Shown here piece by piece: positions 20,238-28,282 of a stretch of DNA of 64,000 nucleotides. A model generated the notes under the pieces. That model saw only the letters and a program-made list of their open reading frames with translations, did no database searches and had not been told where the DNA came from. Both the position numbers and the translations under genes were made by a program. The DNA is from Psychrobacillus psychrodurans (GTDB taxonomy: Bacteria > Bacillota > Bacilli > Bacillales_A > Planococcaceae): positions 39,160 to 103,159 of the forward strand of contig FOUN01000012.1 in the NCBI GenBank assembly GCA_900114885.1, written 5' to 3'. Every line of letters begins with the position of its first letter. The first letter of the stretch is position 1.

Positions 20238-20634
20238 CAGCCTCTTTCATAAGAGGTAAATTATATGGAGTTATAAAAACTATACTAAATTTACGTGTAG
20301 ATGAAAAGGGTTATTTTAAAAGTCATAACGGTAACTAGGAAAAGAAAGATCTGTCACTAACGAAGAAGGAAGATTTAGCGAGTGGAAATAGAGAAGTTAA
20401 ATAACTAAAGAAATTGCATTTTCAAGAGTTTCCTCTACAAAAACACATACAAGTATCTTAGAGTAGCAAGACGACTAAAAAAGATGCTTGTTGGTTGTGA
20501 CTGTCGTCACACTAACAAGCATCCCTAAAAATTCACTCGATATAAATATAGCAAAATGTATGTCCAAACATCTTCTAAACGATAGAAACAGATTTGGACC
20601 CTAGATGATTGATACGTCTCTCACCCAGTATACC
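20238..20634. other. Gap between comEA and yqeM, no comER
   Basis: Almost 400 bp without an open frame that resembles a gene. In B. subtilis comER lies here on the opposite strand. The stretch holds the comEA leader hairpin (20241-20256) and the yqeM terminator, otherwise AT-rich sequence. Confidence 0.7.
20474..20526 (-). terminator. Terminator of the yqeG-yqeM gene run
   Basis: Long hairpin GATGCTTGTTaGTGTGAC / GTCACAaCcAACAAGCATC followed by TTTTTT on the minus strand, about 110 bp after the yqeM stop. Confidence 0.9.
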
Positions 20635-21369
20635 TTATTTTACAGCATGGATAAACCATCTATCCACTTCTCCTATAGGCTTTCCAAAAATATCATCACG
20701 GACATTCACGGAAGAAAAGCCTACTGTTTCTAGAAGAGTCTTGAATGTTTCCACAGAATACGTACGTTGGTAATGGGATTCTTCAAATCGTTCATAATAA
20801 CCTGATTCATCACGTACAAAAAAAGTTATATCGTGGTAAATTGAATGATTTTCTTCACCTGGTTCTGTATGCCAAATATAAGCAACTTCCTCATCTTCAT
20901 ACGTAAAAGGTCCATTTGGGTATATAACTTCCATCTTATAAAGAGAATGGACATCAAAAAATAACTGTCCACTTGGATTTAAAGCTTCAAACAAGCGTTT
21001 GAATGTCTGCTCTACTTCTTCTAACGTCTCTAGATAGTTTATAGAATCTATAGCAATAACCGCTACATCTACCTCATTTACACCTTCAAGTTCTGCCATT
21101 GATTGACATATAAAAGAAATATTCGTTCCATTTTCAAAGCTTCGATTTTGAGCTACTGTAAGCATAGAATCGGATAAATCTACACCTGTTACCTCATACC
21201 CCGCTTTTGCAAAATGGTTGCTAAGAACTCCTGTACCACAGCCAATATCGACTAGTTTTTTTGATGTAGTCACAGGTGCATACTGTCGTACCCATTCCGC
21301 ATATTTGTTATATGGTATGTCTGACATTAATGAATCATAAATATAAGCAAATTGTTCATACGTGGACAT
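20635..21369 (-). CDS. yqeM: SAM-dependent methyltransferase YqeM
   Basis: Class I methyltransferase of unknown substrate. Motif I LVDIGCGTG lies at 39-47 and the acidic ribose-binding residue in VTGVDLSDS follows. The frame can be extended to TTG 21411, but the ATG at 21369 (MSTYEQFAYIYD) matches family members; its A is also the last base of the rsfS stop (TAATG), so translation is probably coupled. It is the last gene of the tight yqeG-to-yqeM unit. Confidence 0.9.
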   Translation of the reverse strand: MSTYEQFAYIYDSLMSDIPYNKYAEWVRQYAPVTTSKKLVDIGCGTGVLSNHFAKAGYEVTGVDLSDSMLTVAQNRSFENGTNISFICQSMAELEGVNEVDVAVIAIDSINYLETLEEVEQTFKRLFEALNPSGQLFFDVHSLYKMEVIYPNGPFTYEDEEVAYIWHTEPGEENHSIYHDITFFVRDESGYYERFEESHYQRTYSVETFKTLLETVGFSSVNVRDDIFGKPIGEVDRWFIHAVK

Positions 21370-21722
21370 TAAGCATCTAGCCCAACTTGAATCATTGGTG
21401 CGTCTCCCCAAAGTCTCTCTAAATTATAATAAGCACGCTCATCCTTATGGAATACATGTGCTACGACGTCACCCATATCAACTAAAATCCATCTTGCTTC
21501 ATCAAAACCTTCTAATCTTTTCACATTAAAACCTGCTTTGAAGGCTTGGTCCTCTAGTTCTTTTGCAATTGCTTGAACCTGGCGATCCGAGTTTGCATGG
21601 CAGATTAAAAAGTAATCAGCAAGTAATGAAACCCCCTGCATATTTAATACTACAATATCCTCTGCTCTTTTATCGTCCGCTGCTTTATAAGCGATTTCTA
21701 CTAATGAATTTGAAGATGTCAT
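21369..21722 (-). CDS. rsfS: Ribosome silencing factor RsfS
   Basis: Binds ribosomal protein uL14 and blocks subunit joining under nutrient limitation. The 117 residues span the whole Iojap/RsfS domain, with DYFLICHANSDRQ and the conserved C-terminal region VHVFHKDERAYYNLERLW-like segment (HVFHKDERAYYNLE). The start overlaps the yqeK stop (ATGA). Confidence 0.96.
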   Translation of the reverse strand: MTSSNSLVEIAYKAADDKRAEDIVVLNMQGVSLLADYFLICHANSDRQVQAIAKELEDQAFKAGFNVKRLEGFDEARWILVDMGDVVAHVFHKDERAYYNLERLWGDAPMIQVGLDA

Positions 21723-22294
21723 TCTTTCACTGTTCCTCTCTGTTGTATCATATCATTGTAACAATGAAATGAATCCGGAAATACCGGTTGTTTTTTTTCT
21801 ATTAAAAATGAAATACTATGCCTTATACAACTTGTCATTGCATCTTCTAAATCGACCTTTGCTTTTTCACGTAAAAGTTCGACTCCTGAAAATTTCCGAC
21901 TAGGCTCTATCATATCAGAAACATAAATGATCTTTTCAAGTTTCGACATGCCAGCCCGACCCGTTGTATGAAACTCGATAGCTTGCAAAATATCCTGATC
22001 CGAGATTTGAAATTCTGTTCTCGCTACATAACTACCAACAGGAGCATGCCATAATTCATGATTAAAATTTAATAATAATGGATTCATTTTTTCTGAAACA
22101 ATTATGGATCTTAGCCATTCTTGATTGGCATACTTTACACTGTCATGCAAAATTCCCGCAATCTCTGCTTTTTCAAAATCTTCTCCATACATTTTAGCCA
22201 GTGTAATAGCTGTTTCAGCTACACCTTTTGTATGTATAAATCGCTTTTCGGGCATCCGATTTTTCATCTGCGCAAGTAAATGTTCATGTTTCAT
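21719..22294 (-). CDS. yqeK: Diadenosine tetraphosphate hydrolase YqeK
   Basis: HD-domain enzyme that symmetrically cleaves Ap4A. The HD signature AGILHDSVK is present and the predicted metal ligands H-HD-H-D are distributed as in the family. ATG 22294 follows AAGGAGAAG at good distance and gives 191 residues; the longer frame from 22360 only extends into the nadD coding region. It overlaps nadD by 11 bp and rsfS by 4 bp. Confidence 0.94.
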   Translation of the reverse strand: MKHEHLLAQMKNRMPEKRFIHTKGVAETAITLAKMYGEDFEKAEIAGILHDSVKYANQEWLRSIIVSEKMNPLLLNFNHELWHAPVGSYVARTEFQISDQDILQAIEFHTTGRAGMSKLEKIIYVSDMIEPSRKFSGVELLREKAKVDLEDAMTSCIRHSISFLIEKKQPVFPDSFHCYNDMIQQRGTVKE

Positions 22295-22856
22295 ACAGCT
22301 TCTCCTTTCGGATAAAGTCCCGAACACCATCACTAATAAGAAACTGAGTAGTTTCTCCATTTGTTATTCGATTTCGAATGGTAGTAGAAGATAAATCGAT
22401 TTGAGGTATATCTAAAGTTACTATAGGATATGCAGTTTTGAGCAATTTATTTGGTCTAGGAACTCCTACTAAATGCACATTTTGTATAAGTTCTTCGATT
22501 CTATACCACTTAGGTAGATCTTCTACCTGATCACCACCGATAATAAAGTAAAAATCAGTTAGCGGTTCACGTTTACTAAGTAGCTCCATCGTATCAAAAG
22601 TGTAAGAAGTTCCTCCCTGCTCAATTTCAATATTTTCTATTTTCAACATGGGAATCTCTCTTATAGATATTTCCACCATAGTCAGTCGTTGTGCAGCTGT
22701 AACTCTATTTTTTATTTCTTTATGAGGAGGGTTAGCATTTGGCATTAAACGCACTTCGTCTAATTTCAACGCATGTAGTACTTCATTTGCAATTATCAAA
22801 TGACCAATATGCGGCGGGTTAAAAGTCCCACCTAAAATCCCTACTTTTTTTCTCAT
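22284..22856 (-). CDS. nadD: Nicotinate-nucleotide adenylyltransferase NadD
   Basis: Transfers AMP to nicotinate mononucleotide in NAD synthesis. The 190 residues contain GGTFNPPHIGH (9-19) and the C-terminal SSTTIRNRI nucleotide-binding motif. It starts at ATG 22856, overlapping the yhbY stop (ATGA). Length and motifs are normal. Confidence 0.97.
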   Translation of the reverse strand: MRKKVGILGGTFNPPHIGHLIIANEVLHALKLDEVRLMPNANPPHKEIKNRVTAAQRLTMVEISIREIPMLKIENIEIEQGGTSYTFDTMELLSKREPLTDFYFIIGGDQVEDLPKWYRIEELIQNVHLVGVPRPNKLLKTAYPIVTLDIPQIDLSSTTIRNRITNGETTQFLISDGVRDFIRKEKLYET

Positions 22857-23158
22857 GCACGACTCGCTTTTGGAAGCTCGATTCGTTTATTATTTTTAGA
22901 CGGTTTGTACAGTACTACTGTTAAACCGATTAGTTGCACTAACTCTGATCTCGTACCTTTTGCAAGGGCCTCTGCAACTTCATGCTTATCGTCTTCACAA
23001 TTTTGTAAAATACTAATTTTGATTAATTCTCGAACTTCAAGTGCTTCTCCGATTTGTTTAATCATCGCATCATTTACTCCACCTTTACCGACTTGGAAAA
23101 TCGGAGATAGATTGTGTGCTTGACTACGTAAAAATCTTTTTTGTTTACCTGTTAACAT
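22853..23158 (-). CDS. yhbY: CRS1/YhbY-type RNA-binding ribosome assembly protein
   Basis: Small RNA-binding protein associated with pre-50S particles (B. subtilis YqeI). The 101 residues contain the KH-like fold signature VGKGGVND and the family start LTGKQKRFLRSQA. It overlaps aroE by 14 bp and nadD by 4 bp. Confidence 0.95.
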   Translation of the reverse strand: MLTGKQKRFLRSQAHNLSPIFQVGKGGVNDAMIKQIGEALEVRELIKISILQNCEDDKHEVAEALAKGTRSELVQLIGLTVVLYKPSKNNKRIELPKASRA

Positions 23159-23975
23159 AATTTCCTCCTAATTGATCTATCAATTGTTGGATCATCCCAT
23201 CAGTATCGGGATTAACTCCATTCCAATATGAAAAGGCTAGTGCGCCTTGATGTACAAGCATCCCTAGACCATTAATTGTTCGAACATTGTATTTCTTCGC
23301 TTCCTCTATTAAAGGGGTGACTAAAGGATTATATACGATATCTGCAACAATTGCATTCTCTTTTAACTGATGTAACTGAATTGGCAATGATGCATCGCTA
23401 TTTTTCATACCTAATGGCGTTGTTTGGACGATGACATCAAACTTGATTAATGTATTTTCAGCTACCTCAAGAGTAACTGCCTGTCCTGCCTTTAGTTCCT
23501 CCACTAATACTCTTGCCTTTTCTACTGTTCTATTCGCTATTGTCAGATGCGTAAAACCTTGTGTTTTGAGAGCATGAGCTATACCACGTGCAGCTCCTCC
23601 TGCACCAATTATCAATATGTTGTATTCAGGTAAAATACGGCCAAGGGAGTTGATAAAACCCAATCCATCGGTATTATACCCAACATATTTGTTGTCCAAT
23701 GTTTTTACAACTGTATTTACTGCTCCAATTCCTTTTGCAGAATCGTCCACTTCATCAAGATAAGGAATAATCGCTTCTTTAAAAGGAACAGTCACATTCC
23801 AGCCACTGCATCCTAGAAGTTTTAACGATTCTACTGCTTGCTCAAGATGATCTAGTTCAACATGTATAGGGATATAAGTTGCATCAACATTCATTTGTTT
23901 TAACCATGTCTCGTGCATTTCAGGTGATAAGGAATGGGATATTGGATTTCCTATCACAGCAAACCATTTTTTCAA
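23145..23975 (-). CDS. aroE: Shikimate dehydrogenase AroE
   Basis: NADPH-dependent reduction of 3-dehydroshikimate to shikimate in aromatic amino-acid synthesis. The 276 residues show the shikimate-binding SHSLSP motif (13-18), catalytic lysine in NVTVPFKEA and the nucleotide-binding GAGGAARG. It lies between yqeH (10-bp gap) and yhbY. Confidence 0.97.
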   Translation of the reverse strand: MKKWFAVIGNPISHSLSPEMHETWLKQMNVDATYIPIHVELDHLEQAVESLKLLGCSGWNVTVPFKEAIIPYLDEVDDSAKGIGAVNTVVKTLDNKYVGYNTDGLGFINSLGRILPEYNILIIGAGGAARGIAHALKTQGFTHLTIANRTVEKARVLVEELKAGQAVTLEVAENTLIKFDVIVQTTPLGMKNSDASLPIQLHQLKENAIVADIVYNPLVTPLIEEAKKYNVRTINGLGMLVHQGALAFSYWNGVNPDTDGMIQQLIDQLGGNYVNR

Positions 23976-23985
23976 TATATCCCTC

Positions 23986-25089
23986 CTATATTAACGATGG
24001 ACGAATTGAAATTTCTACACCCGCTGGAGCATGAGCTGCTACAATTACTCCTCCACGCTGTACAGTAATCCACCCTAATCCAGAAAATACGATATCTGTT
24101 TTATCATCTTTAATTTTAAATTCATGACGAACTAAAGGTGGTAATAGATCCGCAAACTCTTCGCTAGGTGGAGATAATAATTTACCTTTATGTTCTTTAT
24201 ATAAATTATCCGCATTCTCTAATTTTGTGCGATGAATTGGAATATCATTTGCTATATGACAAGTAAAAGCTGCACGTTCACCTTTAATAAAGTCAAAACG
24301 AGATAAACCACCAAGATATAATGTTTGTTCACTATTTAACTGAAATACTTTCGGTTTAATTTCTTTTTTTGGTGTAATATATTTCAATTCCGTTGGATCT
24401 AAATAATGCGCCATTTGATGGTGATTAATAATCCCAGGAGTGTCAAATAATGATTTTTTATCGTCTAATGGAATTTCAATCATATCTAATGTAGTACCAG
24501 GGAAATGTGAAGTAGTAATAATCGCATCTTCTCCAGTTGCTTGTTTAATAATACGGTTAATAAATGTGGACTTTCCAACATTTGTACAACCAACGACATA
24601 AACGTTTTCGCCTTTTCTATAATGCTCAATTGCTTCCATCGCTTCTGGCATGCCTGTCCCTTTATGTGCACTAACAAATAATACGTCTATTGGAGACAAA
24701 CCAAGTTTTTTAGCTTCTTGCTTCATCCAATTAATGACTTTATTTTTTTTCACTGATTTTGGTAGTAAGTCTGCTTTATTAGCAATCAACAAAATAGGGT
24801 TGTTGCCGACAAAACGATGCAAACCAGGTAACCAACTACCATTAAAATCAAAGATATCAACTATTTTAACGATTAACCCTTTTTGCGTGCCTAAGCTATT
24901 TAAAATTCGTAGAAAATCATCATCTGTCAATGAAACTGGTTGTAATTCATTGTAATTCTTCAAGCGGAAACAACGCTGACATATAATATCTTCTTTTTCT
25001 AAAGAGGAAATTGGCGCATAACCTGGCTCTCCAACTTTTTCTGTTTGTATTGTTGTACCACAACCGATACATTTTGGTGCTTCTGTCAC
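23986..25089 (-). CDS. yqeH: Ribosome-biogenesis GTPase YqeH
   Basis: Circularly permuted GTPase required for 30S assembly. A zinc finger (CIGC ... CQRC) is followed by G motifs in permuted order: NKADLL (G4), SAHKGTG (G5), GCTNVGKST (G1), DTPGI (G3). The longest frame starts at ATG 25104, but GGGAGG lies seven bases before GTG 25089, which overlaps the yqeG stop as GTGA, so GTG 25089 (367 residues) is preferred. Confidence 0.96.
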   Translation of the reverse strand: MTEAPKCIGCGTTIQTEKVGEPGYAPISSLEKEDIICQRCFRLKNYNELQPVSLTDDDFLRILNSLGTQKGLIVKIVDIFDFNGSWLPGLHRFVGNNPILLIANKADLLPKSVKKNKVINWMKQEAKKLGLSPIDVLFVSAHKGTGMPEAMEAIEHYRKGENVYVVGCTNVGKSTFINRIIKQATGEDAIITTSHFPGTTLDMIEIPLDDKKSLFDTPGIINHHQMAHYLDPTELKYITPKKEIKPKVFQLNSEQTLYLGGLSRFDFIKGERAAFTCHIANDIPIHRTKLENADNLYKEHKGKLLSPPSEEFADLLPPLVRHEFKIKDDKTDIVFSGLGWITVQRGGVIVAAHAPAGVEISIRPSLI

Positions 25090-25607
25090 GCTTCTTCCTC
25101 CCATGTAACTTGTCCTTTTTTGTCCAAGTAACTAAAAATTCTTCGTTCCACCATACGATTAAATTTGGTCACAAATCCATCTGATTTTGCAACTGGAATG
25201 ACTAAAATCGTATGAAGTTTTAATCTGTTACCGCCAAATACATCGGTTAATAGCTGATCACCAATCACTACTACTTCTTCCCGTTTTACTGACATAATGC
25301 TTAAAGCTTGGAGAAATGCTTTTCCAAGTGGTTTACGCGCTTTAAATATGAATGGAATTCCAAGAGGGTCTGCAAAGGATTTAACTCGTAGTTCATTGTT
25401 ATTAGAAACAATGGTTACTTGGATCCCAGCAGCTTTAATACTTGCAAACCACTCGATTAATTTAGGGGTAGCATCTGGTCGATCCCATTCAACTAATGTG
25501 TTATCTAAATCTGTAATAATTGCCTTAATCCCTTTATCTTTTAGCAATTCAGGTGTTATATGATAGACACTTCTTACAAATTCACTAGGTATAAAATTTG
25601 AATACAA
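25086..25607 (-). CDS. yqeG: YqeG family HAD phosphatase
   Basis: HAD-superfamily IIIA phosphatase, probably acting on a phosphorylated metabolite (phosphatidylglycerophosphatase-like). The nucleophile motif ITDLDNTLVEWD and the VIGDQLLTDVFGG motif IV are intact. The frame opens at TTG 25622, but TTG 25607 lies nine bases after GGAG and fits the family N-terminus (YSNFIPSEFV). First gene of the yqeG-yqeH-aroE-yhbY-nadD-yqeK-rsfS-yqeM cluster. Confidence 0.93.
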   Translation of the reverse strand: MYSNFIPSEFVRSVYHITPELLKDKGIKAIITDLDNTLVEWDRPDATPKLIEWFASIKAAGIQVTIVSNNNELRVKSFADPLGIPFIFKARKPLGKAFLQALSIMSVKREEVVVIGDQLLTDVFGGNRLKLHTILVIPVAKSDGFVTKFNRMVERRIFSYLDKKGQVTWEEEA

Positions 25608-25645
25608 AGACGAACACTCCAATTCGAGGCATTTTCTATTTATGA

Positions 25646-26428
25646 TTATAGCATATTTGCTACATTCTCACCCATTCGGACAAATTTACCAGGGTGAACT
25701 TCACTTGAGAACTCCACACTATCCGCTTCGAATAGCATGACGACAGTCGATCCAAAGGAGAAATACCCGACCTCTTCCCCTTTATTCCATACAGTAGAAT
25801 TATTCGTAAGCTCAATCGAATTTACAAACATCGCTCCTACTTTTATATGTATACATTTTTTTTCATTTGGCATTTCTAGTTCCGTAAGCATTCGGTAGTT
25901 ACCACTTATTGTTTGTTTTCCAAATTGAAGACCCCATTTATTGACTGGATACGATTTTTCACCAAGAATATATTGTTGGAGTACTTTCCCATCAACTGGG
26001 GAATGGATTCGATGATATTCTGCTGGACTTAAATATAAAACAATATATTTTCCATTTTGAAAGGATGAAGCTATTTTTTCTGAACCTAGCATATCCTGTA
26101 AAGTGTAGGTTTTCTGTTTTACATAAAAGAGTCCATCCTCTGTAATATCCCCAAAAGTTTCTATTGTAGCATCGACAGGGCTTATAATGCTAGTAGTTCC
26201 CTTATCAATCGGACGGCTATCCTCTTTAACTTTTCGAACAAAAAAGTCATGTAAAGTAGGAAAATCATTGCTTTTTTGTATAGTATCTTGAGTTGATATA
26301 TTAAAATATTTTATATAAGAGGGAATCATATGTTTGCTTATTTTGGACTGTGTAAAGCTTCGGATTAGTGACGATGACCATTTTCCATTGGTTAATTCAA
26401 TCATGGTTTGATATAATCTTTCTCTCAT
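25646..26428 (-). CDS. psd: Phosphatidylserine decarboxylase
   Basis: Membrane-associated enzyme making phosphatidylethanolamine from phosphatidylserine. The 260-residue proenzyme has the self-cleavage motif FGST near its C-terminus; its serine becomes the pyruvoyl group. The family motif YHRIHSPVDG is also present. It is divergent from pssA, so the two consecutive enzymes of phosphatidylethanolamine synthesis share an intergenic region. Confidence 0.96.
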   Translation of the reverse strand: MRERLYQTMIELTNGKWSSSLIRSFTQSKISKHMIPSYIKYFNISTQDTIQKSNDFPTLHDFFVRKVKEDSRPIDKGTTSIISPVDATIETFGDITEDGLFYVKQKTYTLQDMLGSEKIASSFQNGKYIVLYLSPAEYHRIHSPVDGKVLQQYILGEKSYPVNKWGLQFGKQTISGNYRMLTELEMPNEKKCIHIKVGAMFVNSIELTNNSTVWNKGEEVGYFSFGSTVVMLFEADSVEFSSEVHPGKFVRMGENVANML

Positions 26429-26455
26429 TTTTTAGCTCCCTAGAAAAAATTAAAC

Positions 26456-26484
26456 TTACTATTTTTACTTAATCGAAGTATAAT
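26456..26484 (+). promoter_or_regulatory. Sigma-A promoter of pssA
   Basis: TTACTA (26456-26461), 17-bp spacer, TATAAT (26479-26484), 36 bp before the pssA ATG. Confidence 0.6.
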
Positions 26485-26519
26485 GAACAAATATGTTATT
26501 TGTAAAGGAGTGATTTGCA

Positions 26520-27059
26520 ATGTTTTTACTAAATGCGATGTATCAAACAGTAAAAAAATTGAAATCACATGCGGCGAATATGGTCACCATTGGCAACCTT
26601 GCATTTGGTGGTGCAGCCATCATGGCAACGATGAATGAAAATTACACGTTCAGTGTATTATTTATATTTATAGCTGGCCTTTTAGACAGATTTGATGGAA
26701 TTGTAGCAAGAAAATTTCACCTTGAATCCGAATTAGGCAAACAACTAGATTCCATGAGCGATATTATTTCATTCGGGATAGCTCCTGCATTACTGATGTA
26801 TTCATTGGTACTACAAGAGTTTAGTGTTACTGGAATGATTATAACTGTCATCTATATAGCATGTGGTGCTTTCAGGCTTGCACGATTTAATATATCTGAA
26901 CCGAATGGTTTTTTTACAGGTCTACCAATTACTGTTGCTGGTGTGATTTTAACCCTGTCTTATTTTGCGATAGAATATATACCATCTGTTTCGTATATGT
27001 TTTTGTTCATAATTCTCGCATTGCTAATGATCAGTACATTTACACTAAGAAAAGTTTAA
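26520..27059 (+). CDS. pssA: CDP-diacylglycerol-serine O-phosphatidyltransferase
   Basis: Integral membrane enzyme making phosphatidylserine. The CDP-alcohol phosphotransferase motif D-G-xx-A-R-x8-G-xxx-D-xxx-D is complete (D59, G60, A63, R64, G73, D77, D81) and several TM segments follow. An AAAGGAGTGA ribosome site precedes the ATG. Its product is the substrate of the divergent psd gene. Confidence 0.96.
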   Translation: MFLLNAMYQTVKKLKSHAANMVTIGNLAFGGAAIMATMNENYTFSVLFIFIAGLLDRFDGIVARKFHLESELGKQLDSMSDIISFGIAPALLMYSLVLQEFSVTGMIITVIYIACGAFRLARFNISEPNGFFTGLPITVAGVILTLSYFAIEYIPSVSYMFLFIILALLMISTFTLRKV

Positions 27060-27061
27060 TG

Positions 27062-27235
27062 ACAGAATGCTCAAGCGCTTATGTTAGCCCTGACAACGTT
27101 CTTCTGCAACGAGCTTTGCAAAGGAAGTCAGTCTAAATTCGTGACATCGTGTCACAGCGACTGACTGACCCGCATCGTGCGGCCCCGAAATTCTGAAGAG
27201 ACTCGAAGGGCTAGGCGCTGGAGCTAGACAGCAAA
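27062..27235. repeat. Dispersed GC-rich repeat (family B) between pssA and sigK
   Basis: About 170 bp, clearly richer in G and C than its neighbours, starting GCTCAAGCGCTTATG and ending GGGCTAGGCGCTGGAGC. It contains the self-complementary pair TCGTGACATCG / CAGCGACTGACTGAC and CCGCATCGTGCGG. The ending GCTAGGCGCTGGAGCTAGAC recalls interspersed repeats common in Bacillales (recognition from memory). It contains no gene. Confidence 0.65.
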
Positions 27236-27267
27236 TGACTTAAAAAGTATATACCTGTTAAATTTAA

Positions 27268-27302
27268 AGAAAAGCGGCTGCGAATTTGCGGTCGCTTTTT
27301 TC
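27268..27302 (+). terminator. Terminator upstream of sigK
   Basis: Hairpin AAAGCGgCTGC-GAATTT-GCGGtCGCTTT with TTTTT; it isolates sigK from pssA read-through. Confidence 0.8.
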
Positions 27303-27329
27303 ATATTTCGCCAGCTTTCGACATACATT
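27301..27329 (+). promoter_or_regulatory. Sigma-E promoter of sigK
   Basis: TCATATT (27301-27307), 14-bp spacer, CATACATT (27322-27329): an almost exact match to the mother-cell sigma-E consensus. The -10 also fits sigma-K (CATAnnnTA). It abuts the terminator T-run. Confidence 0.88.
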
Positions 27330-27343
27330 AGACTAACAACTAG

Positions 27344-28087
27344 ATGGAGGTGAACCTCATTACAGGTATAATGACTGCCTTTATAAGCATCTTTGTAGAA
27401 TTCCCTCTCGTGCTTGGTTATTTGAAAGGCCAGGCATTTCATCAACCCTTCAGTCCGGAAGAAGAAAAAGTCATGATAGATCGTTTTTTAGGAGGCGATT
27501 TATCTGCTCGCGACGAACTAATTGAACGAAATATGCGATTGGTTGCTCATGTTGTAAAGAAATTCCACCCAAAACATGAACTATTAGATGATTATATCTC
27601 TATCGGTACAATTGGTCTGATGAAGGCTGTCAACAGCTATACCCCGACGAAGAAAACTAAACTAGCCACTTATGCTGCCAGATGTATTGAAAATGAAATA
27701 TTAATGTATTTACGATCATTAAAGAAGGTACAAAAAGATGTTTCCCTACATGAGCCAATTGGTATGGATAAGGATGGTCACTCTTTAGAGATTACAGACC
27801 TGCTTCCAGGTATCGATAAAAGCACAGATGAACAGCTAGTAGAAGAAGAGGATACAAATAACTTATATAGACACTTGTCACAACTTGAAAGCAGAGAACT
27901 CGAAATTATCATCCGAAGATATGGATTACTTGGTCATGAACCAATGACTCAAAAAGATATTTCTAAGCAACTAAAAATATCTAGAAGTTACGTTTCTCGG
28001 ATTGAAAAACGCGCATTAGTAAAACTGTATCAATCCTATATACATGAAAAAAACTCTTTTGATGTATCAAACACCAAAAGAGCTTAG
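27344..28087 (+). CDS. sigK: RNA polymerase sporulation sigma factor SigK, uninterrupted
   Basis: Late mother-cell sigma factor, made as a membrane-associated pro-protein. It has a hydrophobic pro-sequence (FISIFVEFPLVLGYLKG), region 2 with NMRLVAHVVKKF and YAARCIENEI, and region 4 helix-turn-helix ISRSYVSRIEKRAL. B. subtilis sigK is split by the skin prophage; this copy is continuous. The start is unclear: ATG 27344 has no ribosome site and lies in what looks like one (GGAGGTGA); the family N-terminus aligns at ATT 27359, eight bases after GGAGG; ATG 27371 is too distant. Confidence 0.96.
   Translation: MEVNLITGIMTAFISIFVEFPLVLGYLKGQAFHQPFSPEEEKVMIDRFLGGDLSARDELIERNMRLVAHVVKKFHPKHELLDDYISIGTIGLMKAVNSYTPTKKTKLATYAARCIENEILMYLRSLKKVQKDVSLHEPIGMDKDGHSLEITDLLPGIDKSTDEQLVEEEDTNNLYRHLSQLESRELEIIIRRYGLLGHEPMTQKDISKQLKISRSYVSRIEKRALVKLYQSYIHEKNSFDVSNTKRA
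28047..28082 (-). terminator. Minus-strand terminator inside the sigK 3' end
   Basis: Stem CTCTTTTG ... CAAAAGAG (28054-28061 with 28075-28082) followed on the minus strand by seven T. It sits 12 bp past the small peptide gene at 28094-28174 and overlaps the last codons of convergent sigK. Confidence 0.75.
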
Positions 28088-28093
28088 GTAGGA

Positions 28094-28174
28094 TCAATCT
28101 TCACTTGTCTCTGCGATCATGATAAATGCTAAAACCGCTGTAACTAAAACTGACATCGCCATTATAAATAACAT
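28094..28174 (-). CDS. 26-residue single-span membrane peptide (unknown)
   Basis: Short frame MLFIMAMSVLVTAVLAFIMI followed by an acidic tail (AETSED). One predicted TM segment fills most of it. A very strong ribosome site (AGAGGGGGA) lies six bases before the ATG, and a terminator follows directly, so it has the marks of a real gene. It is not a shadow of another frame. It is convergent with sigK and 108 bp after mtnN on the same strand. I do not recognise a family. Confidence 0.7.
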   Translation of the reverse strand: MLFIMAMSVLVTAVLAFIMIAETSED

Positions 28175-28282
28175 TGGATCTCCCCCTCTAACATTGAAAG
28201 CGCTTGATGACTTTATCATAGCACATAATAGGAGAATTATTAATATGTGTCAAACTACTCAGTATGGCAATTTAATGACAAC

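Noticed and set aside
27344..28087. skin-type prophage interruption of sigK
   Set aside because: The frame is continuous through all sigma regions; no recombinase or attachment-like junction is seen.
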